From Clostridia bacterium (GTDB taxonomy: Bacteria; Bacillota; Clostridia; Lachnospirales; Lachnospiraceae), in assembly GCA_910574835.1 (NCBI GenBank), contig CAJTDE010000007.1, forward strand, positions 61,211 to 125,210: 64,000 nucleotides of DNA, written 5' to 3'. The translations under genes and the position numbers were made by a program. Position 1 is the stretch's first letter. Each line of letters opens with the position of its first letter. The notes under the pieces are model-generated. The model saw only the letters and a program-made list of their open reading frames with translations. It had not been told where the DNA came from and made no database searches. This document shows positions 51,228-60,518 of this stretch, in pieces.

Positions 51228-52757
51228 TCACTTCAAAAGTTCGTCAATCTCGCCAAGAATCTCCTGATCTCCCTGCTCAAACAAAAGTCTCTGATTATAT
51301 CTGTCATACCGCTCGCAGGGATAATCCTCCAAAAATGCCACAGCCGCAGGATCGCGGTTCAGCTCCGTAACAAAAATCGCCGTCTCCTGGCTGTCTCCAA
51401 AGGCCAACTCCATAAAATCAAAGGCATTTTCCAGATAGGAGGCGTTCCTTTCCTTAAGCTCCTCGTAGGACGCCCGCTCCTTTGCAAACAGTCCCCGCAA
51501 AAGCTCCAGTGCTTCCTCCCCCGTAGCCGGAGACGCCTTTTTCAGCTCCATCCCATAAGCGTTCAGAGTTTCGGAAAGGCGCGCCAGCTCCCATTCCTGC
51601 TCCCTGGTCAAAAGCTCCGCCTCCTTCTGTCTTACCCGCAGCGCCTCATTTTCCCGGCATAGCCGCTCCAGGACCTCCCAGGACGCCCCTCCGCTCTCTT
51701 TCTCACCTGTCAGCGCCTTTCCGGACTCTTTCATTTTTCCAAACAGCAGTTTTACAAACCGCTTTTGTCGCTGCCCCTCCAAAAAACCTGTCTTACAGCC
51801 GGAAAGCAGCAGGCTTACTACGCCGAGACGCTCGTCAAAGGACGCATGGGCCAGCTTTTTCAGCATTGTCTGCCGGATGGTTCCCTTTAGAATCTCTTCT
51901 ATCTCATAATCCTTTTGATATCTGTAATAAAGCTCCAGATAATTCGCAAAGTCCCCTGCAATCCGATCATGCTGCAGATACTGGGACGCCACCTCCCTGT
52001 CCGCAGTCTTTCCTATCCGCTCACAGACCTCCAGCATCCGGGACAAATCCTCCCACCCCCTGGGTGTTGCAAACTGCCGGCCGTCCACCGTATTTTCTAT
52101 CTGGTAGAAATGGGCCGGGCGGACATTCAGGTAAGAGAGTATGGCCGGATGAACCCCGGCGGAAACCGCATACTCCTTCCAGACTGCAAAATCCGGTTCT
52201 ACCTCAATCTTCCGCACCCGATCCATCGTCACAACATCAAACTCCCGGACAGACTTATTGAACTCCGGGGGATTTCCTGCCGCCGCTATTATCCATCCTT
52301 CGGGCACCTTGTGAGAGCCAAAGGTCTTGCACTGCAGAAACTGGAGCATGGCCGGAGCCAGCGTTTCGGAGACGCAATTGATCTCGTCGATAAAGAGAAT
52401 CCCCTCCCGCAGGCCTGTCTTTTCCATTTTCTCATAGACAGAAGCGATGATCTCGCTCATGGTATACTCTGTGACCGCCTTTTTCTCCCCTCCAAAATCC
52501 TTTTCTACAATAAAAGGAAGGCCGATAGCGCTCTGCCGGGTATGATGCGTGATGGTATAGGATACCAGGGCAATACCGCACTCCCTGGCTATCTGCTCCA
52601 TAATCTGTGTCTTTCCGATTCCCGGCGCGCCCAGAAGCAGCAGCGGCCTCTGATGAATGGACGGGATTTCGTATGCGCCGTAGGCGTCTTTTAACAGATA
52701 GGCGCTGACCGTATCCTTAATCTCCTGCTTTGCCCGTTTTATGTTCATATTGTTCAT
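51228..52757 (-). CDS. MoxR-type AAA+ ATPase
   Basis: About 509 aa. AAA+ module: Walker A LLLLGAPGIGKTQIMEQIAR near residue 40, Walker B REGILFIDEINCVSETLAPA near 125, sensor 1 WIIAAAGNPPEFNKSVREFD and an Arg finger region MDRVRKIEV. The C-terminal ~200 residues are a coiled-coil-rich tail (ENEALRVRQKEAELLTREQE). Start at 52757 is preferred (AAGGAG just upstream); 52748 and 52781 are in frame. It overlaps or abuts the VWA gene (stop 52768). MoxR-VWA pairs act as chaperone-like machines in complex or metal-centre maturation, so an analogous role is inferred. Confidence 0.9.
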   Translation of the reverse strand: MNNMNIKRAKQEIKDTVSAYLLKDAYGAYEIPSIHQRPLLLLGAPGIGKTQIMEQIARECGIALVSYTITHHTRQSAIGLPFIVEKDFGGEKKAVTEYTMSEIIASVYEKMEKTGLREGILFIDEINCVSETLAPAMLQFLQCKTFGSHKVPEGWIIAAAGNPPEFNKSVREFDVVTMDRVRKIEVEPDFAVWKEYAVSAGVHPAILSYLNVRPAHFYQIENTVDGRQFATPRGWEDLSRMLEVCERIGKTADREVASQYLQHDRIAGDFANYLELYYRYQKDYEIEEILKGTIRQTMLKKLAHASFDERLGVVSLLLSGCKTGFLEGQRQKRFVKLLFGKMKESGKALTGEKESGGASWEVLERLCRENEALRVRQKEAELLTREQEWELARLSETLNAYGMELKKASPATGEEALELLRGLFAKERASYEELKERNASYLENAFDFMELAFGDSQETAIFVTELNRDPAAVAFLEDYPCERYDRYNQRLLFEQGDQEILGEIDELLK

Positions 52758-52767
52758 TTCTCCTTCC

Positions 52768-54072
52768 TTAGAGCAGTTCATCTTCTCCTAAGATCAGCTT
52801 AATCGCCCAGGGCGGCACATCCGCATCCCGGTAATTCTCCTGCAAAAATACAAATGCCGTCTCATAGGGGGGCATTTTCACCGGAAATGTCCCATACCCG
52901 TCGGTAAAATAAATCAATCCCCGCAAGTGATAAAATACCTTTTTTGCCAACAGCTCTTCCACATAGACAAAGGCCGGGCGAAAATCCGTCCCTCCCTGCC
53001 CCCTGACGGTGAAATGCTCCATATAGCTCTTAAGCTCCTCCTGACCCGTGATCTCCGCATCTTCCCAAACGCGCTCATCACACTGAAGAATCCGTATGTG
53101 AATGTTTCGGAAAAAGCTCTCCAACTCCTTGAGGACGCTATAGGTTTCCTCCAGAAAGCGCCGCACCAGTGTTTCCTTACAGGACATGGAGGTATCAATC
53201 ACAATCACAAACTCCTCGATTTTTCGAACCTCTTTTGTCTCCTGTGGCTCAATCAGAGGCATATTTCCGTAAAGCGTCATGCCATAGTTATAAAAAATAT
53301 AATCAAAGGTGTCCATGTCCACCTGCATTTCTTCCTTTTGCACGGAAAACCGGCGCAGAAATTCCCGGTAATCGTAACGGCGGCGGTTTTCAATGCGAAG
53401 CTGCTCCGTAAGCCCCCTGCTGCCCTCCGCCGCCTCCCTGGAAAATGTCTCCATATCCATCTCCATCCGCTCCCGGAGATTCTCCCACTGATTCCGGTTC
53501 CGCTCCATCTGGGCCGGGGGCTGCTCCTGCTCCCACAAACTATGATCATCCGCATAAAACGCCTGCCTCCACCTTGCAAGCTCCGGCTCGCTCAGATCCA
53601 TCCGAGACAGCTCCCGGTAAATGCCTGCGGCCGTCAGCACGGAAAGCTTTTCCCCAAGTCTGGCATACACGGCCTGACGGTAGGCGCCCGGAATATGCAC
53701 GCATTTCAGTGACAGGCCGTCCACTATGGATTCCGCCGCAATGTCACAGGCCAGATTCCAGACATCCGGCTCCCGCTCCTTTCGATAGAAGGAATGGCAG
53801 AACAGGCAATGGAACAGGCTGTGAAGGTACAGGCGCGCGGCATAGACACGGCCTGTCCGGTAAAGCTTTAATAAATCCTCCGGGGCAAAATATAAGACAC
53901 CGCCATCCGTTCCTGCGGGATGAACGTTTTTTCCCGGCCTGACAGGAAGGTTTCCAAAGGCCAGATCCAAAAAGCGCATGTGGAGGCAGAGTTCGTTCCG
54001 GGCCTGACTAAGAATCCTAGCTCCCAGCTTTTCCTTCTTTAGTTGTAATTCCTGTTCCTGGTAAATTACCAT
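52768..54072 (-). CDS. VWA-like/DUF2201-type protein, partner of MoxR ATPase
   Basis: 434 aa. N-terminal DUF2201-like domain in which the usual HExxH is replaced by LYLHSLFHCLFCHSF near residue 85, i.e. the catalytic Glu is absent. The C-terminal VWA-like domain has a near-complete MIDAS: EFVIVIDTSMSCKE, RGQGGTDFRPAFVYVE and YFTDGYGTFP. Middle gene of LRR-VWA-MoxR. The family is annotated as putative metallopeptidases; here proteolysis looks unlikely and a metal-dependent binding role more so. Confidence 0.87.
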   Translation of the reverse strand: MVIYQEQELQLKKEKLGARILSQARNELCLHMRFLDLAFGNLPVRPGKNVHPAGTDGGVLYFAPEDLLKLYRTGRVYAARLYLHSLFHCLFCHSFYRKEREPDVWNLACDIAAESIVDGLSLKCVHIPGAYRQAVYARLGEKLSVLTAAGIYRELSRMDLSEPELARWRQAFYADDHSLWEQEQPPAQMERNRNQWENLRERMEMDMETFSREAAEGSRGLTEQLRIENRRRYDYREFLRRFSVQKEEMQVDMDTFDYIFYNYGMTLYGNMPLIEPQETKEVRKIEEFVIVIDTSMSCKETLVRRFLEETYSVLKELESFFRNIHIRILQCDERVWEDAEITGQEELKSYMEHFTVRGQGGTDFRPAFVYVEELLAKKVFYHLRGLIYFTDGYGTFPVKMPPYETAFVFLQENYRDADVPPWAIKLILGEDELL

Positions 54073-54154
54073 TTGCCGTGCCTATCCCTTTCCTGATTCT
54101 TTCATAAACAGCTCAAGCTTTCATTGCGGATAAAGCTTCAAAGGTATCGTATAT

Positions 54155-55198
54155 TCAGAACTCAAAGCTTTCTTCTGCAGCCGGGAAATGCCGATGCAGC
54201 GCATCCAGAAGAAAAGCGCTTCCTTCCGCAAAGCCCTGCTCTGCCGCCTGTCCCAGAATATCCCGCAGAAGATCTTTTTCTCTCAGGTATGTTTCCTCTC
54301 CGGCATATGTTCGTTTTTCCGGATATTCTTTTTTTGCAGGGTACTCCTTCTCTTTGGAACCTTCCATTCCAATAAGAAAGTCCTCAATAAACCATCTCAG
54401 CAATCCCATATCTCTCTGTTCCACGGCCCACGCTCCCGCCTCCGGCAGATGTTCCGTAAGATAGCTTTCATATGCTGCTTTCTCCTTCGCTCCCAGACCA
54501 AGGGGAAAGCGTAGACGGCTTGCGGCCAGCTCCATTACCAGCTCCGCCCGCTCCTGGGCCTTTGCCCTGAAAAAGCAGCTGTCATAAGCGTGAAAATCAA
54601 ATTGTTTTCCATAAAAGCAGTTTCTGTAGTTCATACCGCTTCCATGCATCTGTGTCATCAAAATCCGGGCCGGCGTGTTCTCCACGCCCTCCTCGTAAAA
54701 CTCCGGAAATACCAGCCTGGCCTCCCGGTTCTCCCGGCAAAGTATAAGACGCAGCTCTTCATTCAGCTCCATCAATATCTCCTGGAGACAGGAAACGCCT
54801 GTGCAATCAAGCGTCAGCTTCAATTGCTTTACACGATGGCAGCCCGTAAACAATCCGGCGCCCAAGTCCTTAAGGCCGCCGTGAAAGGAGACAGATTCCA
54901 GGCTGCTGCAATTGTAGAAGGCATAGGCTCCGATCTTTTGAAGCGTTGACGGCAGATGTACCTTCCGCAGCCGGGGACCGCACAGCGCCGGGGCCTCCTC
55001 CTCTCCCGTGAAATGAACTTGTCCTGCAAAAGCCTCTTCCGCTAATTTCCGCTCCTCCCAATGTGCCGAGAAGATATAAGACGCCAGCTCCGTCACCGGA
55101 TACCCTTCTAAGCTGTCCGGAATCTCTATTTCCTCTCCATAGCTGTAACAGCGCCGGATTTTTACCGTTTTATTTTGAATCTCATATGCAAACCTCAT
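54155..55198 (-). CDS. Leucine-rich-repeat (BspA/LRR_5-type) protein
   Basis: 347 aa, no signal peptide, so probably cytosolic. Residues ~1-130 carry two to three LRR_5 units: VKIRRCYSYGEEIEIPDSLE, LRKVHLPSTLQKIGAYAFYN and CSSLESVSFHGGLKDLGAGL. The rest is helical without known motif (ELVMELAASRLRFPLGLGAK; DLLRDILGQAAEQGFAEGSA). ATG at 55198 chosen because an upstream extension has no ribosome binding site. First gene of the LRR-VWA-MoxR set, 82 bases from the VWA gene; could be the adaptor or target-recognition part. Confidence 0.85.
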   Translation of the reverse strand: MRFAYEIQNKTVKIRRCYSYGEEIEIPDSLEGYPVTELASYIFSAHWEERKLAEEAFAGQVHFTGEEEAPALCGPRLRKVHLPSTLQKIGAYAFYNCSSLESVSFHGGLKDLGAGLFTGCHRVKQLKLTLDCTGVSCLQEILMELNEELRLILCRENREARLVFPEFYEEGVENTPARILMTQMHGSGMNYRNCFYGKQFDFHAYDSCFFRAKAQERAELVMELAASRLRFPLGLGAKEKAAYESYLTEHLPEAGAWAVEQRDMGLLRWFIEDFLIGMEGSKEKEYPAKKEYPEKRTYAGEETYLREKDLLRDILGQAAEQGFAEGSAFLLDALHRHFPAAEESFEF

Positions 55199-55308
55199 GC
55201 TTTTATTCTCTCCTGCTTTCTTATGGTATATGATATGAAACTTTTTTTCAACCATAATCCTTTTCAAATCCCTCTGATAATTTCACCTATAATTTCTTAT
55301 CTGCCACA

Positions 55309-55323
55309 GTTCACTCCGTGAAC
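55309..55323. promoter_or_regulatory. Palindrome between divergent LRR and HAD genes
   Basis: GTTCAC-TCC-GTGAAC, within ACAGTTCACTCCGTGAAC, lies in the shared upstream region of the two operons. Candidate operator. Confidence 0.4.
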
Positions 55324-55462
55324 AGTAACTGTGATCACGCATTGCAGAGACTGCGCGCTTAGCTTGACACCCCGACCAATGATGGTGTAACATCTAATGG
55401 TATGATTACCTTATATAAAGGCAATCCTGAAATACCGCACAATGAAATCAAGGGAGGTTTTT

Positions 55463-56287
55463 ATGGGAAATATAAAATGTAAGGCGCTGGCGCTGGATTT
55501 AGACGGAACCTTAACGGACAGTGATAAAAAGCTTCCGCCCAAGAACAGAGAAGCTTTATGGAAGGCAATGGATTTGGGCGTGAAGGTTATCTTAATCTCC
55601 GGCCGTTCCGTTATGGGAATCGACGGTCTGGCACAGGAGCTGGAATTTCAAAAACAGGGCGGTATCATCGCTGCCTTCAACGGCGGAAAAATCTTTGATT
55701 ACAAGACCGGCGATATCATTCAGCAGCTCATGTTCCCCAAGGAGGCTATCACCGACACTTGCGCCATTGTCAAAAAATACGGTGCCCAGCCATTGTCCTA
55801 TACGGATACATATATTGTCGCGGAAACGGATACCGACGAATATGTATTAAGGGAATGTAAATGCAATTCTGCCGTTGTAAAAAAAGTCCCCAGCCTCCCG
55901 GACTTTCTGAATTATCCGATTCCGAAGATTTTGGGCGCAGGTGAACATAAACGGCTGTTAAAGGCGCAGGAAGAATTTCTTGCAAAGTATTCGGATATCT
56001 GCGATAGCTTTTTTGCCGAATCCTACTTTTTGGAACTGGCGCCAAAAGGAGTGGCAAAGGATAAGGCTCTGGCTAAAATATGCGATTATCTAAATATCTC
56101 CCGCAATGAGCTTATGGCCTGCGGCGATGGTCTGAATGATATTTCCATGCTTGATTATGCCGGACTGGGCATTGCCATGAAAAATGCTTACCCTGAGACA
56201 AAGGAGCATGCAGATTGTATTTCACCTTTTACCAACGATGAATGTGGTGTGGCCTGGGCTGTGGAAAACTATATTTTAAATGCCTAA
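55463..56287 (+). CDS. Cof-type HAD-IIB phosphatase
   Basis: 274 aa. Motif I ALDLDGTLTDSDKKLPPKNR with the nucleophile Asp, motif II VILISGRSVMG, motif III Lys in LELAPKGVAKDKALAKICD and motif IV MACGDGLNDISMLDYAGLG; a C2b cap lies between. This is the usual Cof/YidA layout: sugar-phosphate or FMN/PLP-type phosphatases. Start at ATG 55463 after GGGAGG; a 7-codon longer frame lacks a site. Followed by a large terminator. Confidence 0.92.
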   Translation: MGNIKCKALALDLDGTLTDSDKKLPPKNREALWKAMDLGVKVILISGRSVMGIDGLAQELEFQKQGGIIAAFNGGKIFDYKTGDIIQQLMFPKEAITDTCAIVKKYGAQPLSYTDTYIVAETDTDEYVLRECKCNSAVVKKVPSLPDFLNYPIPKILGAGEHKRLLKAQEEFLAKYSDICDSFFAESYFLELAPKGVAKDKALAKICDYLNISRNELMACGDGLNDISMLDYAGLGIAMKNAYPETKEHADCISPFTNDECGVAWAVENYILNA

Positions 56288-56311
56288 GCTTACTCTTCTC
56301 CAAAGTTATTA

Positions 56312-56390
56312 AGGGCGCCGCAAAATAAGATAGCAAATGTTTCCAAGCATAGTACACAGAAACATCTAACGGCTTATTTTGCGGCGCTCT
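56312..56390. terminator. Long-stem bidirectional terminator
   Basis: AGGGCGCCGCAAAATAAG (56312-56329) pairs with CTTATTTTGCGGCGCTCT (56373-56390), with an inner GTTTC/GAAAC hairpin; TTATTTTT follows. Between the convergent HAD and amidase genes. Confidence 0.75.
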
Positions 56391-56435
56391 TATTTTTCAT
56401 TCTTTATTTTCAGCAAGTATTCACTTTTTGAAATC

Positions 56436-57335
56436 TTATGTCGTAATGTAGGTATTATACCCTTTCTCCCGAACCTCCCGCTCCATAGCAATCGCATTGC
56501 TCAGGCGGCTGAAGGCCCCTACCTGCACTTTATAAAGGCCGTCTTGGTACACGATAAATGCCGGGAATCCGTCGTTTTCCAGAAGCTGCAAAAGATTATC
56601 CGCATTTTGGCGCTCCCGGAAGGCTCCGGCCTGAACACGGTAAAGCTCCTCCTCCGGCTCTTCCGGCGGCATAGGCCGCGTAGGAGGCATGGGTGGAATG
56701 GGCGGACGCATAGGCGGACGATGAGGCGGTCTGTCCATAGGCGGGCGATGGCGTTCTTCCTCCTGGGGTTCCTCCTCCGATATATTGCTGGAGGCCACCT
56801 GCGCACCCTCTAAGGTCTCCATGATTCCATCCGCAATCGCCTGGGCCATTGCCTGAAACCGGCTGTCAAAAAGACGGTTATCCGTGTCACTGTCAATAAA
56901 ACCGGCCTCCACCAAAAGAGCCGGCATCTGTGTGCTGTTAAGTACAACCAGATTGGGACGGATGCTTACGCCTGCATTCCGAAAACCCAATTCCGCCAGA
57001 TTGGCGTCAATATTCTCCGCCATCTGTTTTTTTATTCCGGAGTCATCATAAATAAGAGTCTGAACTCCTGAGTACTGCCCCGGATATTCTCCTGCATTCC
57101 GGTGAATGGATACAAAGAGATCCGCTCCCTCCTCATTGGCAATTGCCGCCTTCTGCCCTACGGACTGGGTAACGTCGCTGGTTCTTGTGTAGGTTACATC
57201 GTACCCGTTTGCCTCGAGAATCTTTCCTACCGCCGTTGCAAGCCGCAGGGCATCGTCGCTCTCCCGGCGGCCTTGGTACACGGCTCCCGGATTGCTTCCT
57301 CCGTGCCCCGCATCTACTACAATCTTTGTTGCCAT
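56436..57335 (-). CDS. N-acetylmuramoyl-L-alanine amidase with SPOR domain
   Basis: Cleaves the lactyl-peptide bond of peptidoglycan. 299 aa. Amidase_3 domain (1-180): VVDAGHGGSNPGAV with zinc His, LFVSIHRNAGEYPG, MPALLVEAGFIDSDTDNRLF with catalytic Glu. Then a Pro/Met/Arg-rich linker (~190-225, RPPMDRPPHRPPMRPPIPPM) and a C-terminal SPOR domain (YRVQAGAFRERQNADNLLQL; YKVQVGAFSRLSNAIAM) that binds glycan strands. No signal peptide, as for CwlC-type amidases made in the sporulating mother cell. Confidence 0.92.
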   Translation of the reverse strand: MATKIVVDAGHGGSNPGAVYQGRRESDDALRLATAVGKILEANGYDVTYTRTSDVTQSVGQKAAIANEEGADLFVSIHRNAGEYPGQYSGVQTLIYDDSGIKKQMAENIDANLAELGFRNAGVSIRPNLVVLNSTQMPALLVEAGFIDSDTDNRLFDSRFQAMAQAIADGIMETLEGAQVASSNISEEEPQEEERHRPPMDRPPHRPPMRPPIPPMPPTRPMPPEEPEEELYRVQAGAFRERQNADNLLQLLENDGFPAFIVYQDGLYKVQVGAFSRLSNAIAMEREVREKGYNTYITT

Positions 57336-57518
57336 AAGCTCTCCTTTTGCATTTATTCTTTACGATCTAGAATATGCAGCAGAAGGAGTGTGCGTGCTTA
57401 TCTTGCATTATTTTCCTTTTCGCATTATAATAGCTCTGATGTCAGTTCCGGAAGAAACACGCAGCGGAACAAACACGTAACGAAAGGATATCGCAGAAAG
57501 AAAATAGAGGAATCTTCC

Positions 57519-58253
57519 ATGAAACAACATACCGCACTGATCACGGGCGCCTCCAGAGGTATTGGGGCCGCTATTGCTGAAAAATTCGCTTCCGAAGGCT
57601 GGAATCTGGCCCTTACTTGTATTCATTCTAAGGAAAAGCTGGACGCACTGGCCGAAAGACTCCATGACTTTTACGGAATTGCCTGCCTGACCTTTGCGGG
57701 AGATATGGGGGAAGAAAAAGCCGTACAAAACTGTTTTATGCAGATAACGGAACGCTTCGGCGGTGTCAATGTTCTGGTAAACAACGCCGGCATTTCCAAG
57801 GTCGGGCTTTTTACGGATCTTTCCCTGGAAGACTGGGAGCTTATTATGCGCACCAACTCCACCTCCGTTTTTCTCTGCACCCGGTATGCCGTCCCTTATA
57901 TGCTGAAACAAAAATCCGGCTCCATCATCAATATTTCTTCTGTGTGGGGCTGCGTGGGCGCTTCCTGTGAGACTGCCTACTCTGCTTCTAAGGGCGCCGT
58001 CAATGCATTGACTATGGCGCTTGCAAAAGAACTGGCGCCAAGTCATATTGCCGTCAACGCCATTGCCTGCGGCGCCATAGATACGGATATGAACGCCTGC
58101 TTTACCGAGGAAGAACGTGCCGCGCTTGCCGAAGAAATTCCGGCCGGCCGCTTTGGACAGCCGGAGGAAGCGGCTGAACTGGTATTCTCTCTTGCTTGCC
58201 GGACTTCTTATCTGACCGGACAGATTATAAGATTGGACGGCGGGTGGATTTGA
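57519..58253 (+). CDS. Short-chain dehydrogenase/reductase (FabG-like)
   Basis: 244 aa. TGASRGIGAAIAEKFASEGW cofactor loop, NNAGISKVG, catalytic Ser in NISSVWGCVGASCETAYSAS with the YxxxK (YSASK) motif, and C-terminal LTGQIIRLDGGWI. All catalytic residues present. Close in style to 3-oxoacyl-ACP reductase, but not in a fatty-acid cluster; next genes are lrgAB. The start at 57519 follows AGAGGAA; the longer frame upstream overlaps the divergent amidase and is rejected. Confidence 0.9.
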   Translation: MKQHTALITGASRGIGAAIAEKFASEGWNLALTCIHSKEKLDALAERLHDFYGIACLTFAGDMGEEKAVQNCFMQITERFGGVNVLVNNAGISKVGLFTDLSLEDWELIMRTNSTSVFLCTRYAVPYMLKQKSGSIINISSVWGCVGASCETAYSASKGAVNALTMALAKELAPSHIAVNAIACGAIDTDMNACFTEEERAALAEEIPAGRFGQPEEAAELVFSLACRTSYLTGQIIRLDGGWI

Positions 58254-58288
58254 ATCAGGGATATCAGGAATCACTGTGAGGATATAAT

Positions 58289-58660
58289 ATGAAAATCATC
58301 AAACAATTCGGAATTATTTTTACAATCTGCTGGCTTGGAACAGCGGCGGAGCACATGCTTCCCTTTGCATTTCCTGCCAGTGTCATTGCTATGGTTTTGC
58401 TGCTTATCTGCCTTCTCACCGGTATTCTGAAGGTGGAGCACATACGGGAAAAGTCTGACTTCCTGCTGGCAAATATGGCTTTTTTCTTTATTCCGGCAGG
58501 GGTAAATGTTATCAATTACCTTGATATTCTGAAAGCAAGCTGGCTGCCCCTGCTGGTCATCTGTCTGTCCACTACGGTTATCACCTTTGCGGCTACCGCG
58601 TTCAGCATCCGGCTTACCGTACATTTACTTAAAAAGAAAGGAGGGCAACAACATGAATGA
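58289..58660 (+). CDS. lrgA: CidA/LrgA-family holin-like protein
   Basis: 123 aa, four helices: FGIIFTICWLGTAAEHML, FPASVIAMVLLLICLLTGIL, LLANMAFFFIPAGVNVINYL and LPLLVICLSTTVITFAATAF. FPASVIxM and FFxPAGV are CidA/LrgA signatures. Works with LrgB in murein hydrolase control or pyruvate-type metabolite uptake, depending on species. The stop overlaps the lrgB start. Confidence 0.9.
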   Translation: MKIIKQFGIIFTICWLGTAAEHMLPFAFPASVIAMVLLLICLLTGILKVEHIREKSDFLLANMAFFFIPAGVNVINYLDILKASWLPLLVICLSTTVITFAATAFSIRLTVHLLKKKGGQQHE

Positions 58661-59336
58661 ACTGTGGGCTTCTCCCTTTTTCGGAATCTCCTTAAGCATC
58701 CTGGCATTTTGGATAGGCGTCAGGCTGCAGAAGCGGCTGAAATCTGTCCTCTGCAATCCTCTTTTGATTGCAATTTTGCTGATTGCAGGGTTTTTGTCCA
58801 TTTTCAAAATTCCCTATGAAAGCTACAATGCGGGCGGCGCTATTATCAATATGTTCCTTGCTCCGGCCACAGCATGTCTGGCAGTTTCCATTTACAGTAA
58901 GATCCGGATCTTGAAGGAAAACTGGCTGCCGATTGTGGTAGGCTGTACAGTGGGTTCCGTCACCTCGATGGGGAGCGTCTATCTGCTCTGCCGCCTGTTC
59001 CGTCTGGATGCTTCTATGACCGCTTCACTGATTCCAAAATCTATCACCACGCCGATTGCTGTGGAGGTCAGCAGAGCTCACGGAGGAATCGTTCCTGTGA
59101 CGGTGATTGCCGTTATCTTTACCGGAATTTTGGGCAGTATCTTTGCGCCTTTTCTCATACGGCTCTTTGGAGTGAAAGATCCTGTGGCCGCAGGACTTTC
59201 CATCGGGTCCTGCAGTCATGCGGTGGGAACCTCAAGGGCTATCCGGCTCGGGGAAATACAAGGCGCCATGAGCGGCCTGGCTATCGGGATCTGCGGAATT
59301 ATTACGGTGATTGTTTCTATGATTTTTGCTTATTGA
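58653..59336 (+). CDS. lrgB: LrgB-family membrane protein
   Basis: 227 aa, seven or eight helices. YNAGGAIINMFLAPATACLA, LIPKSITTPIAVEVSRAHGG and SHAVGTSRAIRLGEIQGAMS are the strongly conserved blocks of LrgB/YohK. Starts with GGAGGGC six bases upstream and an 8-base overlap with lrgA. Confidence 0.94.
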   Translation: MNELWASPFFGISLSILAFWIGVRLQKRLKSVLCNPLLIAILLIAGFLSIFKIPYESYNAGGAIINMFLAPATACLAVSIYSKIRILKENWLPIVVGCTVGSVTSMGSVYLLCRLFRLDASMTASLIPKSITTPIAVEVSRAHGGIVPVTVIAVIFTGILGSIFAPFLIRLFGVKDPVAAGLSIGSCSHAVGTSRAIRLGEIQGAMSGLAIGICGIITVIVSMIFAY

Positions 59337-59379
59337 ACTATTTGATGTTTCACCTCACGCAAGCCTTATCAATGGAAGT

Positions 59380-60228
59380 CTACGCTTCCCCGGAAACAGC
59401 CTCTCCATAATTCCTGATAATCAATTCCTTCCCCACCCGCTTCTTGGGATCGGAATTGATTGCCCGCCGCACATCCACCTCTTCCCGAAGATAATCCTGG
59501 TATAATTCCTGAATCAGCTCCGTATTGTGATTCGTCAGCATACAGTAGCATCCTCTCTCTGACAATTCCCGAAACACCTTTGCCAGACGCCGATGCTCTT
59601 CCTCCGTAAAGCCCTCTTTTGTGTAGGAATCAAAGGAAGCCGGATTCAGCGGCGCATAGGGGCTGTCAAAATAGATGAAATCCCCTTTCTTTGCTGTCTC
59701 CAGAGAAGCTTCAAAATCCTGACAGGTGATGGTTACGGACTTTAAATAATAGGAAATATTATTAATATTCTCCACATCCACGGAGCGGACCTGTTCTTTC
59801 TGATTCCAGGGCACATTAAACTGTCCCTTCTGGTTCACCCGATAGAGTCCGTTAAAGCAGTGCTTATTCAGATAAATAAACAAGGCGGCCATCTCCGTAT
59901 CGTAGTCCTTCGTTTTCAGCTTATCGTTGTAACGCTCGCGCATTTCGTAATAGAACTCCTTGGTACAGGTTACCTGGTCCATAGAACTTAAGAGTACGGA
60001 CAAAGGACCCATATGATCCCGAATCTCCGTGTAAGTGTGAATCAGCTCCCGGTTGATATCATTGATAAACGCCCAGGCCGGCTTCTGGTGGAACAACAGC
60101 GCTCCGCCTCCCACAAAAGGCTCATAGTAATCTGTATATTCTTCCGGCATCCGGACGCTTAGATGCTCCAAAAGCTGCCGTTTTCCTCCGGCCCATTTCA
60201 CGAAGGGCGCTGTGTTTGTGTTGCTCAT
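59380..60228 (-). CDS. dam: D12-class DNA adenine methyltransferase (Dam-like)
   Basis: 282 aa. SAM motif I FVKWAGGKRQLLEHLS (residues 8-24), FVGGGALLFHQKP, NDINRELIHTYTEIRDH, FNGLYRVNQKGQFNVPWNQK and the catalytic motif IV FIYFDSPYAPLNPASFDSYT. Motif IV is DSPY rather than the usual DPPY. Otherwise a full Dam/DpnM-type N6-adenine methylase, likely GATC-directed. No restriction enzyme gene is adjacent, so it looks like an orphan methylase. Convergent with lrgB. Confidence 0.9.
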   Translation of the reverse strand: MSNTNTAPFVKWAGGKRQLLEHLSVRMPEEYTDYYEPFVGGGALLFHQKPAWAFINDINRELIHTYTEIRDHMGPLSVLLSSMDQVTCTKEFYYEMRERYNDKLKTKDYDTEMAALFIYLNKHCFNGLYRVNQKGQFNVPWNQKEQVRSVDVENINNISYYLKSVTITCQDFEASLETAKKGDFIYFDSPYAPLNPASFDSYTKEGFTEEEHRRLAKVFRELSERGCYCMLTNHNTELIQELYQDYLREEVDVRRAINSDPKKRVGKELIIRNYGEAVSGEA

Positions 60229-60423
60229 GCTTATTCTCCTATTTCTGTTTCACTCTGTTTTCATACAATAGTTCTATTCTACTATAAAACAGCAAAAAAG
60301 ACGAATGAAATTTTAATTTATTTTTAACATTTATTTTTATCCCTATAATTCAGGATCCATTACCATATTTATCAGATTAGACGCAAATGTTCAAAGTGAC
60401 GATTTCGGAATCGGACGTCTTTG

Positions 60424-60518
60424 CTATGCCCACATTTCGCCTCTGATCCATGTAAGAGATTTATCTAAAATAGTTTCGATATTCTTTAACATTACTTCTT
60501 CTTTCTGTGAGCATTTTT
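60424..60518 (-). other. Possible gene remnant downstream of the 251-aa gene
   Basis: In the third frame after the membrane-protein stop the sequence reads KCSQKEEVMLKNIETILDKS then LTWIRGEMWA and a stop. It is protein-like but lacks its own start, so it may be the tail of a lost gene. The remaining ~190 bases up to dam are AT-rich with no feature. Confidence 0.25.
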
